In this document: positions 1-8,057 of the stretch, piece after piece
Position numbering within the stretch: the first letter of the stretch is position 1
How the letters are laid out: each line of letters begins with the position of its first letter
NCBI GenBank assembly: GCA_029209985.1
Contig: JARGNZ010000021.1
Location: forward strand, 1 to 55,926
Source of the DNA: Parvibaculaceae bacterium
GTDB lineage: Bacteria > Pseudomonadota > Alphaproteobacteria > Parvibaculales > Parvibaculaceae
Direction of reading: 5' to 3'
Length of the DNA stretch: 55,926 nucleotides
Program-made: the position numbers and the translations under genes
The notes under the pieces: generated by a model
The model's input: only the letters and a program-made list of their open reading frames with translations
What the model was told of the DNA's origin: nothing
Database searches by the model: none

Positions 1-1
1 T

Positions 2-706
2 GACGTTGGGGGCATTGATGCGGCCCACAAATTGGCCATTTTGGCGTCTCTTTCTTATGGGGTGACGTTGGACTTTGATGGTCTCTATGTGGAAGGCATT
101 GAGGCAATTAGCGCCATGGATATTGAATTTGCTAAAGAGTTGGGCTTCAAAATTCGGCTTCTTGGCATTGCGGCACGACATGGCAACAGCATTGAACAGC
201 GTGTGCACCCGGTTTTGGTGCCTGTTGCTTCGCCCCTTGCGGCTGTCACCAGCGTGGTGAATGCGGTCGCTATTGAGGGGTCAGCGGTTGGCTCTGTTGT
301 GCTTGAAGGGCCGGGGGCCGGTGAAGGTCCAACGGCATCGGCTGTTGTGGGTGATATTATTGATATTGCCCGAGGTTTGGTGGTGGCGCCGTTTGGCATT
401 CCCTCCAAAGACCTGCAACCTTCTGCAATCACACCTATCTCAGAGCGTGTGGGCAGTTACTATTTGCGGATAAATGCCACAGATCGAGCCGGATCTATGG
501 CGGAAATCACAAAAGCGCTTGCAGAGGCTTCCGTCTCGATCGAACGTATTATACAAAGCAGCAAGCCAGTAGATGCGGGCCGTCTTCCTGTTGTCATCAT
601 TACCCATGATACACAAGAAGATGCGATTGAAAACGCACTCAAGTTGCTGAATGAACATGATGATGTCTTGGATCAACCAATGATGATCCGGGTTGAACGC
701 GATTAA
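2..706 (+). CDS. hom: Homoserine dehydrogenase, C-terminal part (5' end outside window)
   Basis: The enzyme reduces aspartate semialdehyde to homoserine with NAD(P)H, the branch step to threonine and methionine. The reading frame is already open at base 2 and begins DVGGIDAAHKLAILASL, the substrate-site segment of the family with its conserved Asp and Lys. The last ~80 residues form an ACT domain (YYLRINATDRAGSMAEITKA), the usual regulatory domain of bacterial homoserine dehydrogenases. The TTG at 32 is internal and not the true start. The gene is followed by glpX on the same strand, the order common in Hyphomicrobiales. About 235 residues are seen, roughly half of the usual ~430. Confidence 0.93.
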   Translation, partial: DVGGIDAAHKLAILASLSYGVTLDFDGLYVEGIEAISAMDIEFAKELGFKIRLLGIAARHGNSIEQRVHPVLVPVASPLAAVTSVVNAVAIEGSAVGSVVLEGPGAGEGPTASAVVGDIIDIARGLVVAPFGIPSKDLQPSAITPISERVGSYYLRINATDRAGSMAEITKALAEASVSIERIIQSSKPVDAGRLPVVIITHDTQEDAIENALKLLNEHDDVLDQPMMIRVERD

Positions 707-753
707 TTTTAGGCCCAGCCGGTAGCGGCGGGTAACATTTAAGGATACGACGC

Positions 754-1734
754 ATGGCAGAAGTAGAATCGACAGTATTGAGCCGCATGTTGGCGCTTGA
801 GCTTGCTCGGGTGACAGAACGGGCGGCGGTTGCTGCTTCTTTTCAGGTTGGTCGCGGAGATGAGAAAGCTGCTGACCAAGCTGCTGTTGATGCTACGCGT
901 ACAGAATTGAACGCGCTTGATATTGATGCAACCATCGTGATTGGCGAAGGCGAGCGCGATGAAGCGCCGATGCTTTATATCGGTGAAAAAGTGGGTACCG
1001 GGAACGGACCATTGGTTGACATTGCACTTGACCCACTTGAGGGCACCACGTTGGCTGCGAAAGCCATGCCAAATTCATTGGCTGTTGTGGCCATGGCGGA
1101 AGGCGGCACTTTGTTGCACGCGCCGGATGTTTACATGGATAAAATTGCGATTGGTGGCGGGTATCCAGCAGGAACCGTCGACTTGGACGCCAGCGTGACA
1201 GACAATTTGAAAGCTGTTGCAAAAGCTAAAGGCGTTAAAGTCTCTGACATCAACGTATGTGTGTTGGACCGTCCTCGCCACGCGGCAATCATCGCTGAAA
1301 TCCGTAAAAATGGTGCCAAAGTTAGCTTGATTACAGATGGCGACATTGCGGGTGTGATTGCGACAACGGACAAAGCAACTGGCATCGATATGTATATCGG
1401 TATCGGGGGGGCGCCTGAGGGTGTGCTTGCTGCGGCTGCATTGCGGTGCATCGGTGGTCAAATGCAGGGCCGTTTGATTACAGATAGCGACAGCCAAAAA
1501 GAACGCGCAGCTAAAATGGGCGTGAAAGATTTCAACCGTAAATATGAAATGGATGAAATGGCCAGTGGCGATGTGATCTTTGCTGCAACCGGCGTGACGG
1601 ACGGCGACATGCTGGACGGCATCAAATTGATTGATGGCAAATTGCACACACACACCATCGTGATGCGTTCGTATTCCGGTACTGTTCGTTACATTCGAGC
1701 AGAACACGGTAATACAGAACGGTTTACTGGATAG
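754..1734 (+). CDS. glpX: Class II fructose-1,6-bisphosphatase GlpX
   Basis: It hydrolyses fructose-1,6-bisphosphate to fructose-6-phosphate in gluconeogenesis. The 326-residue length is normal for the GlpX family. Family motifs include the acidic metal-site segment VIGEGERDEAPMLYIGEKVG and DPLEGTT. The ATG has a good ribosome site (AAGGA about 9 bases upstream). It lies 47 bases after hom and 27 bases before recJ on the same strand, so the three are probably co-transcribed. The protein is cytoplasmic and nothing about it is unusual. Confidence 0.95.
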   Translation: MAEVESTVLSRMLALELARVTERAAVAASFQVGRGDEKAADQAAVDATRTELNALDIDATIVIGEGERDEAPMLYIGEKVGTGNGPLVDIALDPLEGTTLAAKAMPNSLAVVAMAEGGTLLHAPDVYMDKIAIGGGYPAGTVDLDASVTDNLKAVAKAKGVKVSDINVCVLDRPRHAAIIAEIRKNGAKVSLITDGDIAGVIATTDKATGIDMYIGIGGAPEGVLAAAALRCIGGQMQGRLITDSDSQKERAAKMGVKDFNRKYEMDEMASGDVIFAATGVTDGDMLDGIKLIDGKLHTHTIVMRSYSGTVRYIRAEHGNTERFTG

Positions 1735-1761
1735 TGAGCCGTTAGGCTTTAGAGGGGGCGC

Positions 1762-3591
1762 ATGGCGCAGGGTCACGAGAACGAACCGTTTGAACCATTA
1801 GGTTCGGTTGAGAAAACTTTTCTCGGAGTGGATCGTTCATTGACCGGGCGCAAGTGGCTTCCTCGGCTGAAAGATGATCGGTTGGCATTGGGCATGGCCC
1901 AACGCCACGATATGCCTGAGCTATTGGCCCGCGTTCTCGCGGGCCGTGGCGTTTCAAGCGACGTTGTTGAACGCTACCTCAATCCCTCCTTAAAAACGGA
2001 TTTGCCGGACCCCCATATTGTGACCGATATGGCTGTGGCCGCAGAGCGCATTGCCAGGGCAATTGCGCAGGGGCAAAAAGTGGCTGTGTTTGGCGATTAT
2101 GATGTGGATGGGGCGACGTCCTCTGCTTTGCTCAAACGCTATTTCCGGGCGGTTGGTTCTGATTTAATCATTTATATCCCGGACCGGATTGACGAGGGCT
2201 ATGGCCCCAATGCGCCTGCTTTGCTGCGGTTGAAAGAGCAGGGTGTTGAGGTGGTAATTACGGTTGATTGCGGCACCATGGCTCACAAGGCTCTTGGCAT
2301 TGCCCAAGAGCACGGGCTTGAGGTGATTGTCGCTGACCACCACCAAGCAGAGCCGTTGTTGCCGCCTGCACACTCTGTGGTAAACCCCAACCGGCTGGAT
2401 GATGATAGTGGCCTTGGGCAGCTGGCTGCTGCTGGGGTGGTATTTTTACTGATTGTGGCGATTAACCGGTCTTTGCGGGAGCAAGGCTGGTTTGAGGGGC
2501 GCACAGAACCCAATTTGATGCAGCTTTTGGATTTGGTGGCCCTTGGGACTGTGTGTGATGTGGTGCCGTTGCAGGGGCTTAACCGGGTGTTCGTGCGTCA
2601 AGGACTGAAAGTGTTGGCGCAGCGGGGCAATGTGGGCTTGCGCGCGCTTGCGGACGTGGCGGGTTTGGATGAAACACCGGCCGCGTATCACCTTGGGTTT
2701 CTGTTAGGCCCGCGCGTGAACGCTGGAGGCCGGGTGGGCCGTGCTGATTTGGGGGCGCGGCTTTTGACAACGGAAGATGAGCAGGAGGCCCGTCATCTGG
2801 CTCAGGAGTTGGATGCGTTTAATACAGATCGCCGCGCCATTGAAGCACAGGTGCAAGAAGAGGCGTTGGCGCAGGTTGAAACCCGTCTTTTGGACCGGCG
2901 TGCCAATCAACTGCCGCCGTTGATTATTGCGTCGGGTGAGGGCTGGCATCCCGGTGTGATTGGTATTGTCGCAAGCCGCTTAAAAGAGCGCTATGAGCGG
3001 CCTTCCTTCGTGATTGCGATTGATAGCAAGGGGGAAGGTAAAGGGTCTGGGCGCTCCATCAATGGGGTTGATTTGGGCCGGGCAGTGACGGCCGCATTGG
3101 AAAGTGGATTGCTGTTGAATGGCGGCGGGCACTCTATGGCTGCGGGCTTGAGCCTTAAAGCAGACAAGGTGGCGGCCTTTGAAGAATTTGTTTCTAAACG
3201 CATTGCTGATGATGTGGAGGCTGCGGGCGAAGACCGGGTTTATAAGGTGGACGGCGTTGTATCTCCAGGTGGGGCTACACGGGACTTGCTGGCGCTGGTT
3301 GAACAAGCCGGGCCTTTTGGGGCGGGTAATCCCGAACCGCGTTTTGCGGTGCCGCAGGTGCGTGTTGTCAATGCGTCGCGGGTGGGAGCAGACCATGTGC
3401 GATGTGTTTTGATGGGGGAAGACGGGAAACGGCTTAAAGGAATCGCATGGCGAGTCGCAGATACGCCGCTCGGGCAGTCATTATTGGAAGCCGGGGGGCG
3501 GGTGTTCCACATTGCAGGACGTCTAAAGGCTGATAATTGGCAGGGACGGCGTAATGTTCAGCTGACAATTGAAGATGCTGTTGCGCTCTAA
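1762..3591 (+). CDS. recJ: Single-stranded-DNA-specific exonuclease RecJ
   Basis: RecJ degrades single-stranded DNA 5' to 3' in recombination and mismatch/base-excision repair. The protein has 609 residues. The DHH phosphoesterase motifs are visible: DYDVDGATSSALL (motif I), VDCGT, and ADHHQAE (motif III). The C-terminal DHHA1 part contains GRSINGVDLG and GGGHSMAAG. The ATG follows a purine-rich AGAGGGGG site. It is the last gene of the hom-glpX-recJ run, and an AT-rich hairpin lies just after its stop. Length and motifs are complete. Confidence 0.95.
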   Translation: MAQGHENEPFEPLGSVEKTFLGVDRSLTGRKWLPRLKDDRLALGMAQRHDMPELLARVLAGRGVSSDVVERYLNPSLKTDLPDPHIVTDMAVAAERIARAIAQGQKVAVFGDYDVDGATSSALLKRYFRAVGSDLIIYIPDRIDEGYGPNAPALLRLKEQGVEVVITVDCGTMAHKALGIAQEHGLEVIVADHHQAEPLLPPAHSVVNPNRLDDDSGLGQLAAAGVVFLLIVAINRSLREQGWFEGRTEPNLMQLLDLVALGTVCDVVPLQGLNRVFVRQGLKVLAQRGNVGLRALADVAGLDETPAAYHLGFLLGPRVNAGGRVGRADLGARLLTTEDEQEARHLAQELDAFNTDRRAIEAQVQEEALAQVETRLLDRRANQLPPLIIASGEGWHPGVIGIVASRLKERYERPSFVIAIDSKGEGKGSGRSINGVDLGRAVTAALESGLLLNGGGHSMAAGLSLKADKVAAFEEFVSKRIADDVEAAGEDRVYKVDGVVSPGGATRDLLALVEQAGPFGAGNPEPRFAVPQVRVVNASRVGADHVRCVLMGEDGKRLKGIAWRVADTPLGQSLLEAGGRVFHIAGRLKADNWQGRRNVQLTIEDAVAL

Positions 3592-3615
3592 ACCTCTGTT
3601 TTGACCTACTTTTTT

Positions 3616-3650
3616 AAGTTTTTGAAAGAAAAGCACATTTCTAAAAACTT
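3616..3650. terminator. AT-rich hairpin after recJ, possible weak terminator
   Basis: AAGTTTTTGAAA (3616-3627) can pair with TTTCTAAAAACTT (3638-3650), leaving one bulged base. It lies 25 bases after the recJ stop. There is no GC-rich stem and no clean T-run, so a terminator role is only suggested by position. Confidence 0.3.
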
Positions 3651-3675
3651 TCTGCTTAAAAGCTCATTCTGACGC

Positions 3676-3704
3676 TTGCCAAACGCCTCAGATGAATCTA
3701 TAAG
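3676..3704 (+). promoter_or_regulatory. Sigma-70-type promoter for tRNA-Glu
   Basis: TTGCCA (3676-3681) and TATAAG (3699-3704) each match the -35 and -10 consensus at five of six positions. They are 17 bases apart. The tRNA begins 32 bases after the -10 box. Confidence 0.7.
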
Positions 3705-3736
3705 CTGCCCACCGCGAGGCATTCTCGCAAGCGTGT

Positions 3737-3811
3737 GCGCCCTTCGTCTATCGGTTAGGACGCCAGGTTTTCAACCTGGAAAGAGGGGTTCGACTCCCCT
3801 AGGGCGTACCA
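3737..3811 (+). tRNA. tRNA-Glu (anticodon TTC)
   Basis: The gene is 75 bases long with an encoded CCA end (3809-3811). The acceptor GCGCCCT pairs with AGGGCGT, including one G-T pair. The anticodon stem CCAGG/CCTGG encloses the loop TTTTCAA, giving anticodon TTC. The T arm contains GGTTCGACT. A promoter lies upstream and a Rho-independent terminator downstream. Confidence 0.95.
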
Positions 3812-3849
3812 CCATTCTACCTTATAAAAACATGACTGATCGATGATAT

Positions 3850-3873
3850 GGGTTCCTACTGGGACCCTTTTTT
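3850..3873 (+). terminator. Rho-independent terminator of tRNA-Glu
   Basis: GGGTTCC (3850-3856), a four-base loop and GGGACCC (3861-3867) form a seven-pair stem with one G-T pair. Six T follow directly (3868-3873). It lies 39 bases after the tRNA. Confidence 0.75.
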
Positions 3874-3937
3874 GTGGATTGCGCAAGCGGTTGCGGCTTT
3901 GAGTTGCGCTGGGCTTGGTGGGGCTTATAGTGGCGCC

Positions 3938-4129
3938 ATGGGTCAAGTCACTTGCAAATGTGGTGCTGTTTTTATCGAAAAGAGAGTCGTGCTTTCGGTT
4001 CGGAAAAATGGTGTGTCGAAGTGTTCGTGCGGCGAGGAGCTGCAACGGTGGAACGGTAAAATCATGTACTCCCACATGCGCCTTCCTGCGCCTAAGAAGA
4101 GCAAGCTTGATGCTTCCTCTGGGCAGTAA
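3938..4129 (+). CDS. Small CxC/CxC zinc-ribbon protein, unknown role
   Basis: The predicted protein has 63 residues with two cysteine pairs, CKCG near the N-terminus and CSCGEEL about 28 residues later. These are followed by QRWNGKIMYSHMRL. The C-C-G-x-E-L-x-x-W-N-G ending is typical of small proteobacterial zinc-ribbon proteins found in chromosomes and phages; their role is unknown. The frame is open further upstream to 3848, but that start would lie inside the tRNA terminator, so the ATG at 3938 is preferred. Its ribosome site is weak. The gene is convergent with the yceI-like gene, with 12 bases between the stops. Confidence 0.65.
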   Translation: MGQVTCKCGAVFIEKRVVLSVRKNGVSKCSCGEELQRWNGKIMYSHMRLPAPKKSKLDASSGQ

Positions 4130-4141
4130 AACAGTAAAACT

Positions 4142-4735
4142 CTATTTCGTGGCGTTGATTTCGTAAACGATGGCAACCGAGAAGCCGGCAACGGATTCTG
4201 TGTCCCATTGGCCTGTTCCTATGGCGAAGGTTTGCCGGTTGATCGTGACGGTGCCTGTGGCAGCGGCGTTGTCGCCGTCAATTTTTAAGCTGAATGGTAA
4301 GGTGAGGGGGACTGTTGTGCCTTTGATGGTGAGCTGACCCTCTGCTTCGTACTGCTCTGGCCCGGTTGATTTGATGTTTTGAGAGACAAATGTGGCGGTT
4401 GGGAAATTTTCTACATCAAACCAATCTGCGCCGGGCAGTGTGCCGTCGCGCTCGCTGGAATCTGTAAAAATGGAACCGGTCTTGATTTGCGCTGTGATGC
4501 TTGCTGAGGCGAGGTCTGCGGGGTCTAGTGTGATGTCTGCGCTGAAGTCGCGAAACTTTCCAGTGAACGGGGTTCCGGCTTGTGTGGCCTTGAGGGAGAG
4601 GTGGCTGGTTTGCGTGTCGAGGTGCCAGTCGGTGGCATGTGCGCTATGGAGCGGTGCACTCGCGAGGCCTGCAAGGAGCGCAAGAGCGACGAGCTTTTTT
4701 GGGGTGTTCCATTTGGCAGGGCGTTGAAAATTCAT
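4142..4735 (-). CDS. YceI-family periplasmic lipid-binding-fold protein
   Basis: The 197-residue protein starts with a basic segment, then a hydrophobic stretch (LVALALLAGLASAPLHSAHA). This looks like a Sec signal peptide cleaved after HSAHA. The mature part has the YceI pattern: WHLDTQTSHLSLKATQAGTPFTGKF near its start and the NFPTATFVSQNI segment. YceI proteins form a lipocalin-like barrel that binds polyisoprenoid-type ligands. Its start overlaps the stop of the cytochrome b561 gene by 4 bases, so the two are translationally coupled; this pairing is common in proteobacteria. Substrate unknown. Confidence 0.9.
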   Translation of the reverse strand: MNFQRPAKWNTPKKLVALALLAGLASAPLHSAHATDWHLDTQTSHLSLKATQAGTPFTGKFRDFSADITLDPADLASASITAQIKTGSIFTDSSERDGTLPGADWFDVENFPTATFVSQNIKSTGPEQYEAEGQLTIKGTTVPLTLPFSLKIDGDNAAATGTVTINRQTFAIGTGQWDTESVAGFSVAIVYEINATK

Positions 4736-5349
4736 TGAGTGGTTCCTTTTCCAAATTGGGGAAGCATCCGTCGCAGGACAGTGTCTTTAAGGGCAAAGTG
4801 ATGTCGTAGGGCAGCGCCTGCATGAAGGGCTATGAGGCCGCAGGCTGAGAAGGCCAGAAGCTCATGGAAGAGACTGGCAGCACCTTCGATTTGTTGTTTT
4901 GAAAACCCGAAGTCGACCCCACTTAGATGGGGAATTTCGAAGAGGCCAAAATAAAGCGTGGGGAAGTTGAAGGCGGAATGGGAGACAATGATCCATCCGC
5001 TCAACGGCATAGCAAATAGGATGGCGTAGAGGACCCAGTGGGTGGCCTCGGCGGCCCATCTTTCCCATGTGGGCATCTCGGTGGGCAATGCGGGGGGTGT
5101 GTGGGTGAGGCGCCACAGGAGGCGCAGGCACACACCGCCTAAAATTGTGAAGCCCAGGGATTTATGAAATTGAAAGAGCGGGAACTTCCAGGCGTCTGCA
5201 GGGGGCAAAGAGTTCATGACAAACCCGATGGCGAGCATGGACAAAAAGGCGAGGGCTATGATCCAGTGCAGAGCAATGGCGACGCTGTCATATCGCGCGG
5301 GAAGGGAGGTCGCGTGTCGTGTGTCGGTGCTTGGCATGTTTATACTCAC
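4732..5349 (-). CDS. Cytochrome b561-type di-heme membrane protein
   Basis: The 205-residue protein has four predicted membrane helices. Histidines sit at the expected heme positions: HWIIALAFLS (helix 1), FHKSLGFTIL (helix 2), HWVLYAILFAMPLSGW (helix 3) and FHELLAFSACGLIALHAGAA (helix 4). Family members move electrons between the quinone pool and periplasmic partners. It is the first gene of a two-gene operon with the YceI-like protein, which in this pairing may bind a quinone-like lipid (inference). The ATG is the first in frame. No truncation is seen. Confidence 0.92.
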   Translation of the reverse strand: MSINMPSTDTRHATSLPARYDSVAIALHWIIALAFLSMLAIGFVMNSLPPADAWKFPLFQFHKSLGFTILGGVCLRLLWRLTHTPPALPTEMPTWERWAAEATHWVLYAILFAMPLSGWIIVSHSAFNFPTLYFGLFEIPHLSGVDFGFSKQQIEGAASLFHELLAFSACGLIALHAGAALRHHFALKDTVLRRMLPQFGKGTTQ

Positions 5350-5441
5350 AGTGTTTCATCAGCGTGAGTGATTAAGGTAGGAGCTTGGTTGGCAGACTGC
5401 AAGAGGACACGCCGGCAACGGCCTGTTGAGGGGATGGTGGC

Positions 5442-5465
5442 GGCCTGCCGGGGGGCTGGCAGACC
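5442..5465. terminator. GC hairpin downstream of the exported His-rich gene
   Basis: GGCCTGCC (5442-5449) can pair with GGCAGACC (5458-5465), with one G-T pair. It lies 20 bases past the stop of the minus-strand gene at 5486. No T-run follows on either strand, so termination is only possible, not shown. The rest of 5350-5485 shows nothing recognisable. Confidence 0.25.
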
Positions 5466-5485
5466 GCAAACACCAAATGGTCTTA

Positions 5486-5920
5486 TCAAAAATAGTCAAT
5501 CAGGTAGCGACTGCCTTTGACGACATAGCCCCGGCCATTGCGATTGTAGCACATGGTGCCGCCGACAAGGGCTCTATCCCCACGCCATCGACCTTTGCGG
5601 TGAATGGGGTGGCAATCGCGACCATTGCGGGCGCGGTAGTAATGGCCGGAGTTGTGGCCGCCCGCATAATAATATTGCTGTATTCTGCGTTGATGGCGGC
5701 GTTGTGCCCGGTTTGCATGGTGGCGCGCTGCGCGGTAGGGGGCATGATAGCGATGGTAATTTTTGTAGCGGCGGGGGGCAAAACCATAGCCGTGTGACCA
5801 CCCAACAGACACACCATGATGACCGACGCCGACATAAACGCCGGCTTGTGCTGGGGCTGCAATGCCTATGCCTGCGAGGGCCAATCCTGCGCCAATGACT
5901 GCTAATTTCCAATTTAACAT
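5486..5920 (-). CDS. Exported His/Arg/Tyr-rich small protein, unknown function
   Basis: From the ATG at 5920 the protein has 144 residues. The start is set by GGAGG six bases upstream; the longer frame from 5938 would include that site. A signal peptide (LNWKLAVIGAGLALAGIGIA, then APAQA) is followed by a mature part of about 115 residues. That part is very rich in His, Arg, Tyr and Gly (GVYVGVGHHGVSVGW, YKNYHRYHAPYRAARHHA) and contains two Cys near the C-terminus. Such composition suggests metal or surface binding, but no family was recognised. The inverted repeat CCACGAT (5929-5935)/ATCGTGG (5956-5962) lies just upstream and could be a regulatory site. Confidence 0.8.
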   Translation of the reverse strand: MLNWKLAVIGAGLALAGIGIAAPAQAGVYVGVGHHGVSVGWSHGYGFAPRRYKNYHRYHAPYRAARHHANRAQRRHQRRIQQYYYAGGHNSGHYYRARNGRDCHPIHRKGRWRGDRALVGGTMCYNRNGRGYVVKGSRYLIDYF

Positions 5921-6024
5921 TTGATCCTCCACGATCATTAAGTTGCTGACCTATCATCGTGGAGGAGGGTTGAATGTTAGATGAATGGGATGTTCAGATA
6001 GCGGATGAACGCGGGGCGAAAGCT

Positions 6025-6447
6025 TTACCAGTGCCCAATGTTTTCCGCCGACGCCCATGGCTCGAGGGCCTCAAGGGGCGCTCCTTTTTGTAAAAGTTCA
6101 ATCGACACATTATCAGGAGAACGGACAAAGGCCATTTTACCATCACGAGGAGGTCGGTTGATGACGACACCGGCGTCTGACAGTTTTTGGCAAGTCTCAT
6201 AAATATTATCGACTTCATAGGCCAGGTGCCCAAAGTTGCGGCCTTCACCCAGCACTTCATCGCCATCCCAGTTGTGGGTGAGTTCAATTTGGGCGTCGGG
6301 TTGTCCGGGAGGTGCTAGGAAGACAAGGGTAAAGCGCCCTTCTTCGATGTCGAAGCGGCCCACATTTTCAAGTCCCAACTTGTTGCAGAAAAAATCTAGT
6401 GTTGCGTCAAGGTCAGAGACGCGGATCATTGTGTGGAGATATTTCAT
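6025..6447 (-). CDS. gloA: Lactoylglutathione lyase (glyoxalase I)
   Basis: It isomerises the hemithioacetal of methylglyoxal and glutathione to S-lactoylglutathione. The 140-residue length and the VOC fold fit GloA. The four metal ligands are recognisable: His5 (YLHTMIRV), Glu55 (AQIELTHNW), His74 (NFGHLAYEV) and Glu117 (SIELLQ). The hydrophobic pattern [14 protein letters not shown] is typical. It is transcribed away from the sir2 gene. The promoter for the divergent pair must lie in 6448-6552. No anomaly. Confidence 0.93.
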   Translation of the reverse strand: MKYLHTMIRVSDLDATLDFFCNKLGLENVGRFDIEEGRFTLVFLAPPGQPDAQIELTHNWDGDEVLGEGRNFGHLAYEVDNIYETCQKLSDAGVVINRPPRDGKMAFVRSPDNVSIELLQKGAPLEALEPWASAENIGHW

Positions 6448-6552
6448 AAAGCACCTATGATTGGTTCGGTTGGTTTATATATGGCATATCAGCGGGAAAT
6501 TTGCAGCCTTCCTGCCACAACCTTCTTGAAACTTTGACTGAGGGGAATTGAC

Positions 6553-7305
6553 GTGAGCGCGGATGCATTGATTAGATTACAAGAGATGATGAGCAAAGCG
6601 CACCGTGTTGTGGTGTTTACGGGGGCTGGGATTAGCACGGAATCTGGCATTCCTGATTTTCGCAGTCCGGGCGGGCTTTGGACAAAATATGCCCCGATCG
6701 ATTTTCAAGAATTTGTCGCCTCAGAGGACATGCGCATGGAAGCATGGCGACGTAAGTTTGCGATGGACTCCACTTTGGGGACAGCAGAACCAAACAAAGG
6801 ACATGTTGCGATTGCCAAAATGGTAGACGAGGGGCTTGTCACACATGTGATTACGCAGAATATCGATGGCCTGCATCAAGCCTCAGGGGTGCCTGCATCG
6901 AAAGTGATTGAGCTGCATGGGAATGCTACGTATGCAACGTGCCTTACTTGTGGGCAGCGCCATGAGTTGGCGGATGTGAAGGTGGAATTTGAGTCCTCTG
7001 GCAAATCGCCTCGGTGTGTGTCGTGCGATGGGATTGTTAAGTCGGCGACCATCTCGTTTGGGCAATCCATGCCGGAAGAGCAAATGATGTTGGCTCAGCA
7101 CGCGACACAAGAATGCGACTTGATGTTGGCCATTGGCTCTTCGTTGCAGGTCTATCCAGCGGCAGGGTTCCCCATCATGGCAAAACAAAATGGCTCAGGT
7201 CTGATTATTCTCAACCGCGAGGAGACTGAACTTGACCATATTGCCGACCTTGTTTTGCATTTAGAAATTGGCGAGACATTGGCCCCATTGGTGCGTCTCA
7301 ATTGA
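6553..7305 (+). CDS. cobB: NAD-dependent protein deacylase, Sir2 family
   Basis: It removes acyl groups from protein lysines using NAD+. The 250-residue protein has all sirtuin motifs: GAGISTESGIPDFR (NAD binding), TQNIDGLH, and ELHGN with the catalytic His. The zinc-binding pairs are CLTCGQRH and CVSCDG. GSSLQVYPAAGFP closes the NAD site. A GTG start at 6553 with AGGGG eight bases upstream gives the usual N-terminus; the next ATG is four codons later. The stop lies 2 bases from the stop of the convergent gene at 7308. Confidence 0.93.
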   Translation: MSADALIRLQEMMSKAHRVVVFTGAGISTESGIPDFRSPGGLWTKYAPIDFQEFVASEDMRMEAWRRKFAMDSTLGTAEPNKGHVAIAKMVDEGLVTHVITQNIDGLHQASGVPASKVIELHGNATYATCLTCGQRHELADVKVEFESSGKSPRCVSCDGIVKSATISFGQSMPEEQMMLAQHATQECDLMLAIGSSLQVYPAAGFPIMAKQNGSGLIILNREETELDHIADLVLHLEIGETLAPLVRLN

Positions 7306-7307
7306 GC

Positions 7308-8042
7308 TTAGCGCGCGGTTGCCCATCCGCCTGAGAGGGGGATGACCTGACCGGTGATGAATTGCGACAGAGGGTTGGCCAAGTAAGTGATGATAGAGGC
7401 CGCTTCTTCTGGGGAGCCGAGGCGGCCTAATGGTATTTGTTTGAGAATTTTTGCGGCACGGTCTGGGTCGGCCATTAGGCTTTTTGGATAATAATCTGGA
7501 TTATCGACAAAATTAGGAGCTACTGCGTTTACTTGAATGTTTGCGCGGGCAAGTTCCTTTGACAAGGCTAGTGCAAGAGAGTTTCCAGCCCCGCGCGCGG
7601 CCAGATAAATGCTGAAATTGGGCATGCCATTGAGAGGGGCGGCTGAGGTGATGAAAATGATTTTTCCTTCCCCTTGCTTTTTGAACTGAGGCACGGCAGC
7701 GCGACATAGGCGCATGGGGCGGTATACCAAGGCTTCAAAGGCTGCTTTCATATTTTCTTCTGGTACATCTTCGATCGCAAATTTCTCGGCGGGATATGCA
7801 TCATTATTGATGAGGACATCTAAGGACCCGGCTTTTTCTACGACGGCTTTGATTAAGTCTTTCGGGGAACGGGGGGCAAGCGCAATGAGGCCGGGGGTGG
7901 CGGCTTCTGCTGCAAGGCGGTGTTCTTCATGGGCAAACGTCTCGTCTGTACCAAACACTTGATACCCTTCGGCGCGTAACGCTTGGGCGGAGGGTTGTCC
8001 AATGAAGTGGGTGAGATCGGTGATGAGTGCGCTGCGGGACAT
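7308..8042 (-). CDS. Probable halohydrin dehalogenase (SDR fold, non-NAD(P) type)
   Basis: By fold the 244-residue protein is a short-chain dehydrogenase/reductase relative, but it lacks the glycine-rich NAD(P) motif. Residues 8-15 read TDLTHFIG, which fits the T-x4-F-x-G halide-site motif of halohydrin dehalogenases. The catalytic triad of that family is also present: Ser133, Tyr146 and Arg150 in S-x12-Y-x3-R spacing, with Arg replacing the Lys of true dehydrogenases. HheC has Ser132, Tyr145 and Arg149. Such enzymes turn vicinal haloalcohols into epoxides plus halide, and open epoxides with nucleophiles. It sits tail-to-tail with sir2 and just downstream of the Cox cluster. Substrate unknown; automatic annotation would probably say SDR oxidoreductase. 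Confidence 0.82.
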   Translation of the reverse strand: MSRSALITDLTHFIGQPSAQALRAEGYQVFGTDETFAHEEHRLAAEAATPGLIALAPRSPKDLIKAVVEKAGSLDVLINNDAYPAEKFAIEDVPEENMKAAFEALVYRPMRLCRAAVPQFKKQGEGKIIFITSAAPLNGMPNFSIYLAARGAGNSLALALSKELARANIQVNAVAPNFVDNPDYYPKSLMADPDRAAKILKQIPLGRLGSPEEAASIITYLANPLSQFITGQVIPLSGGWATAR

Positions 8043-8057
8043 GGGGGTTCCGTTCTT

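Noticed and set aside
1075-1776. 233-codon minus-strand frame over glpX
   Set aside because: glpX is complete and in an operon; the antisense frame is His/Phe-rich nonsense.
3848-3937. Upstream extension of the zinc-ribbon gene
   Set aside because: The start at 3848 would lie in the terminator hairpin of tRNA-Glu; the ATG at 3938 gives the family-like protein.
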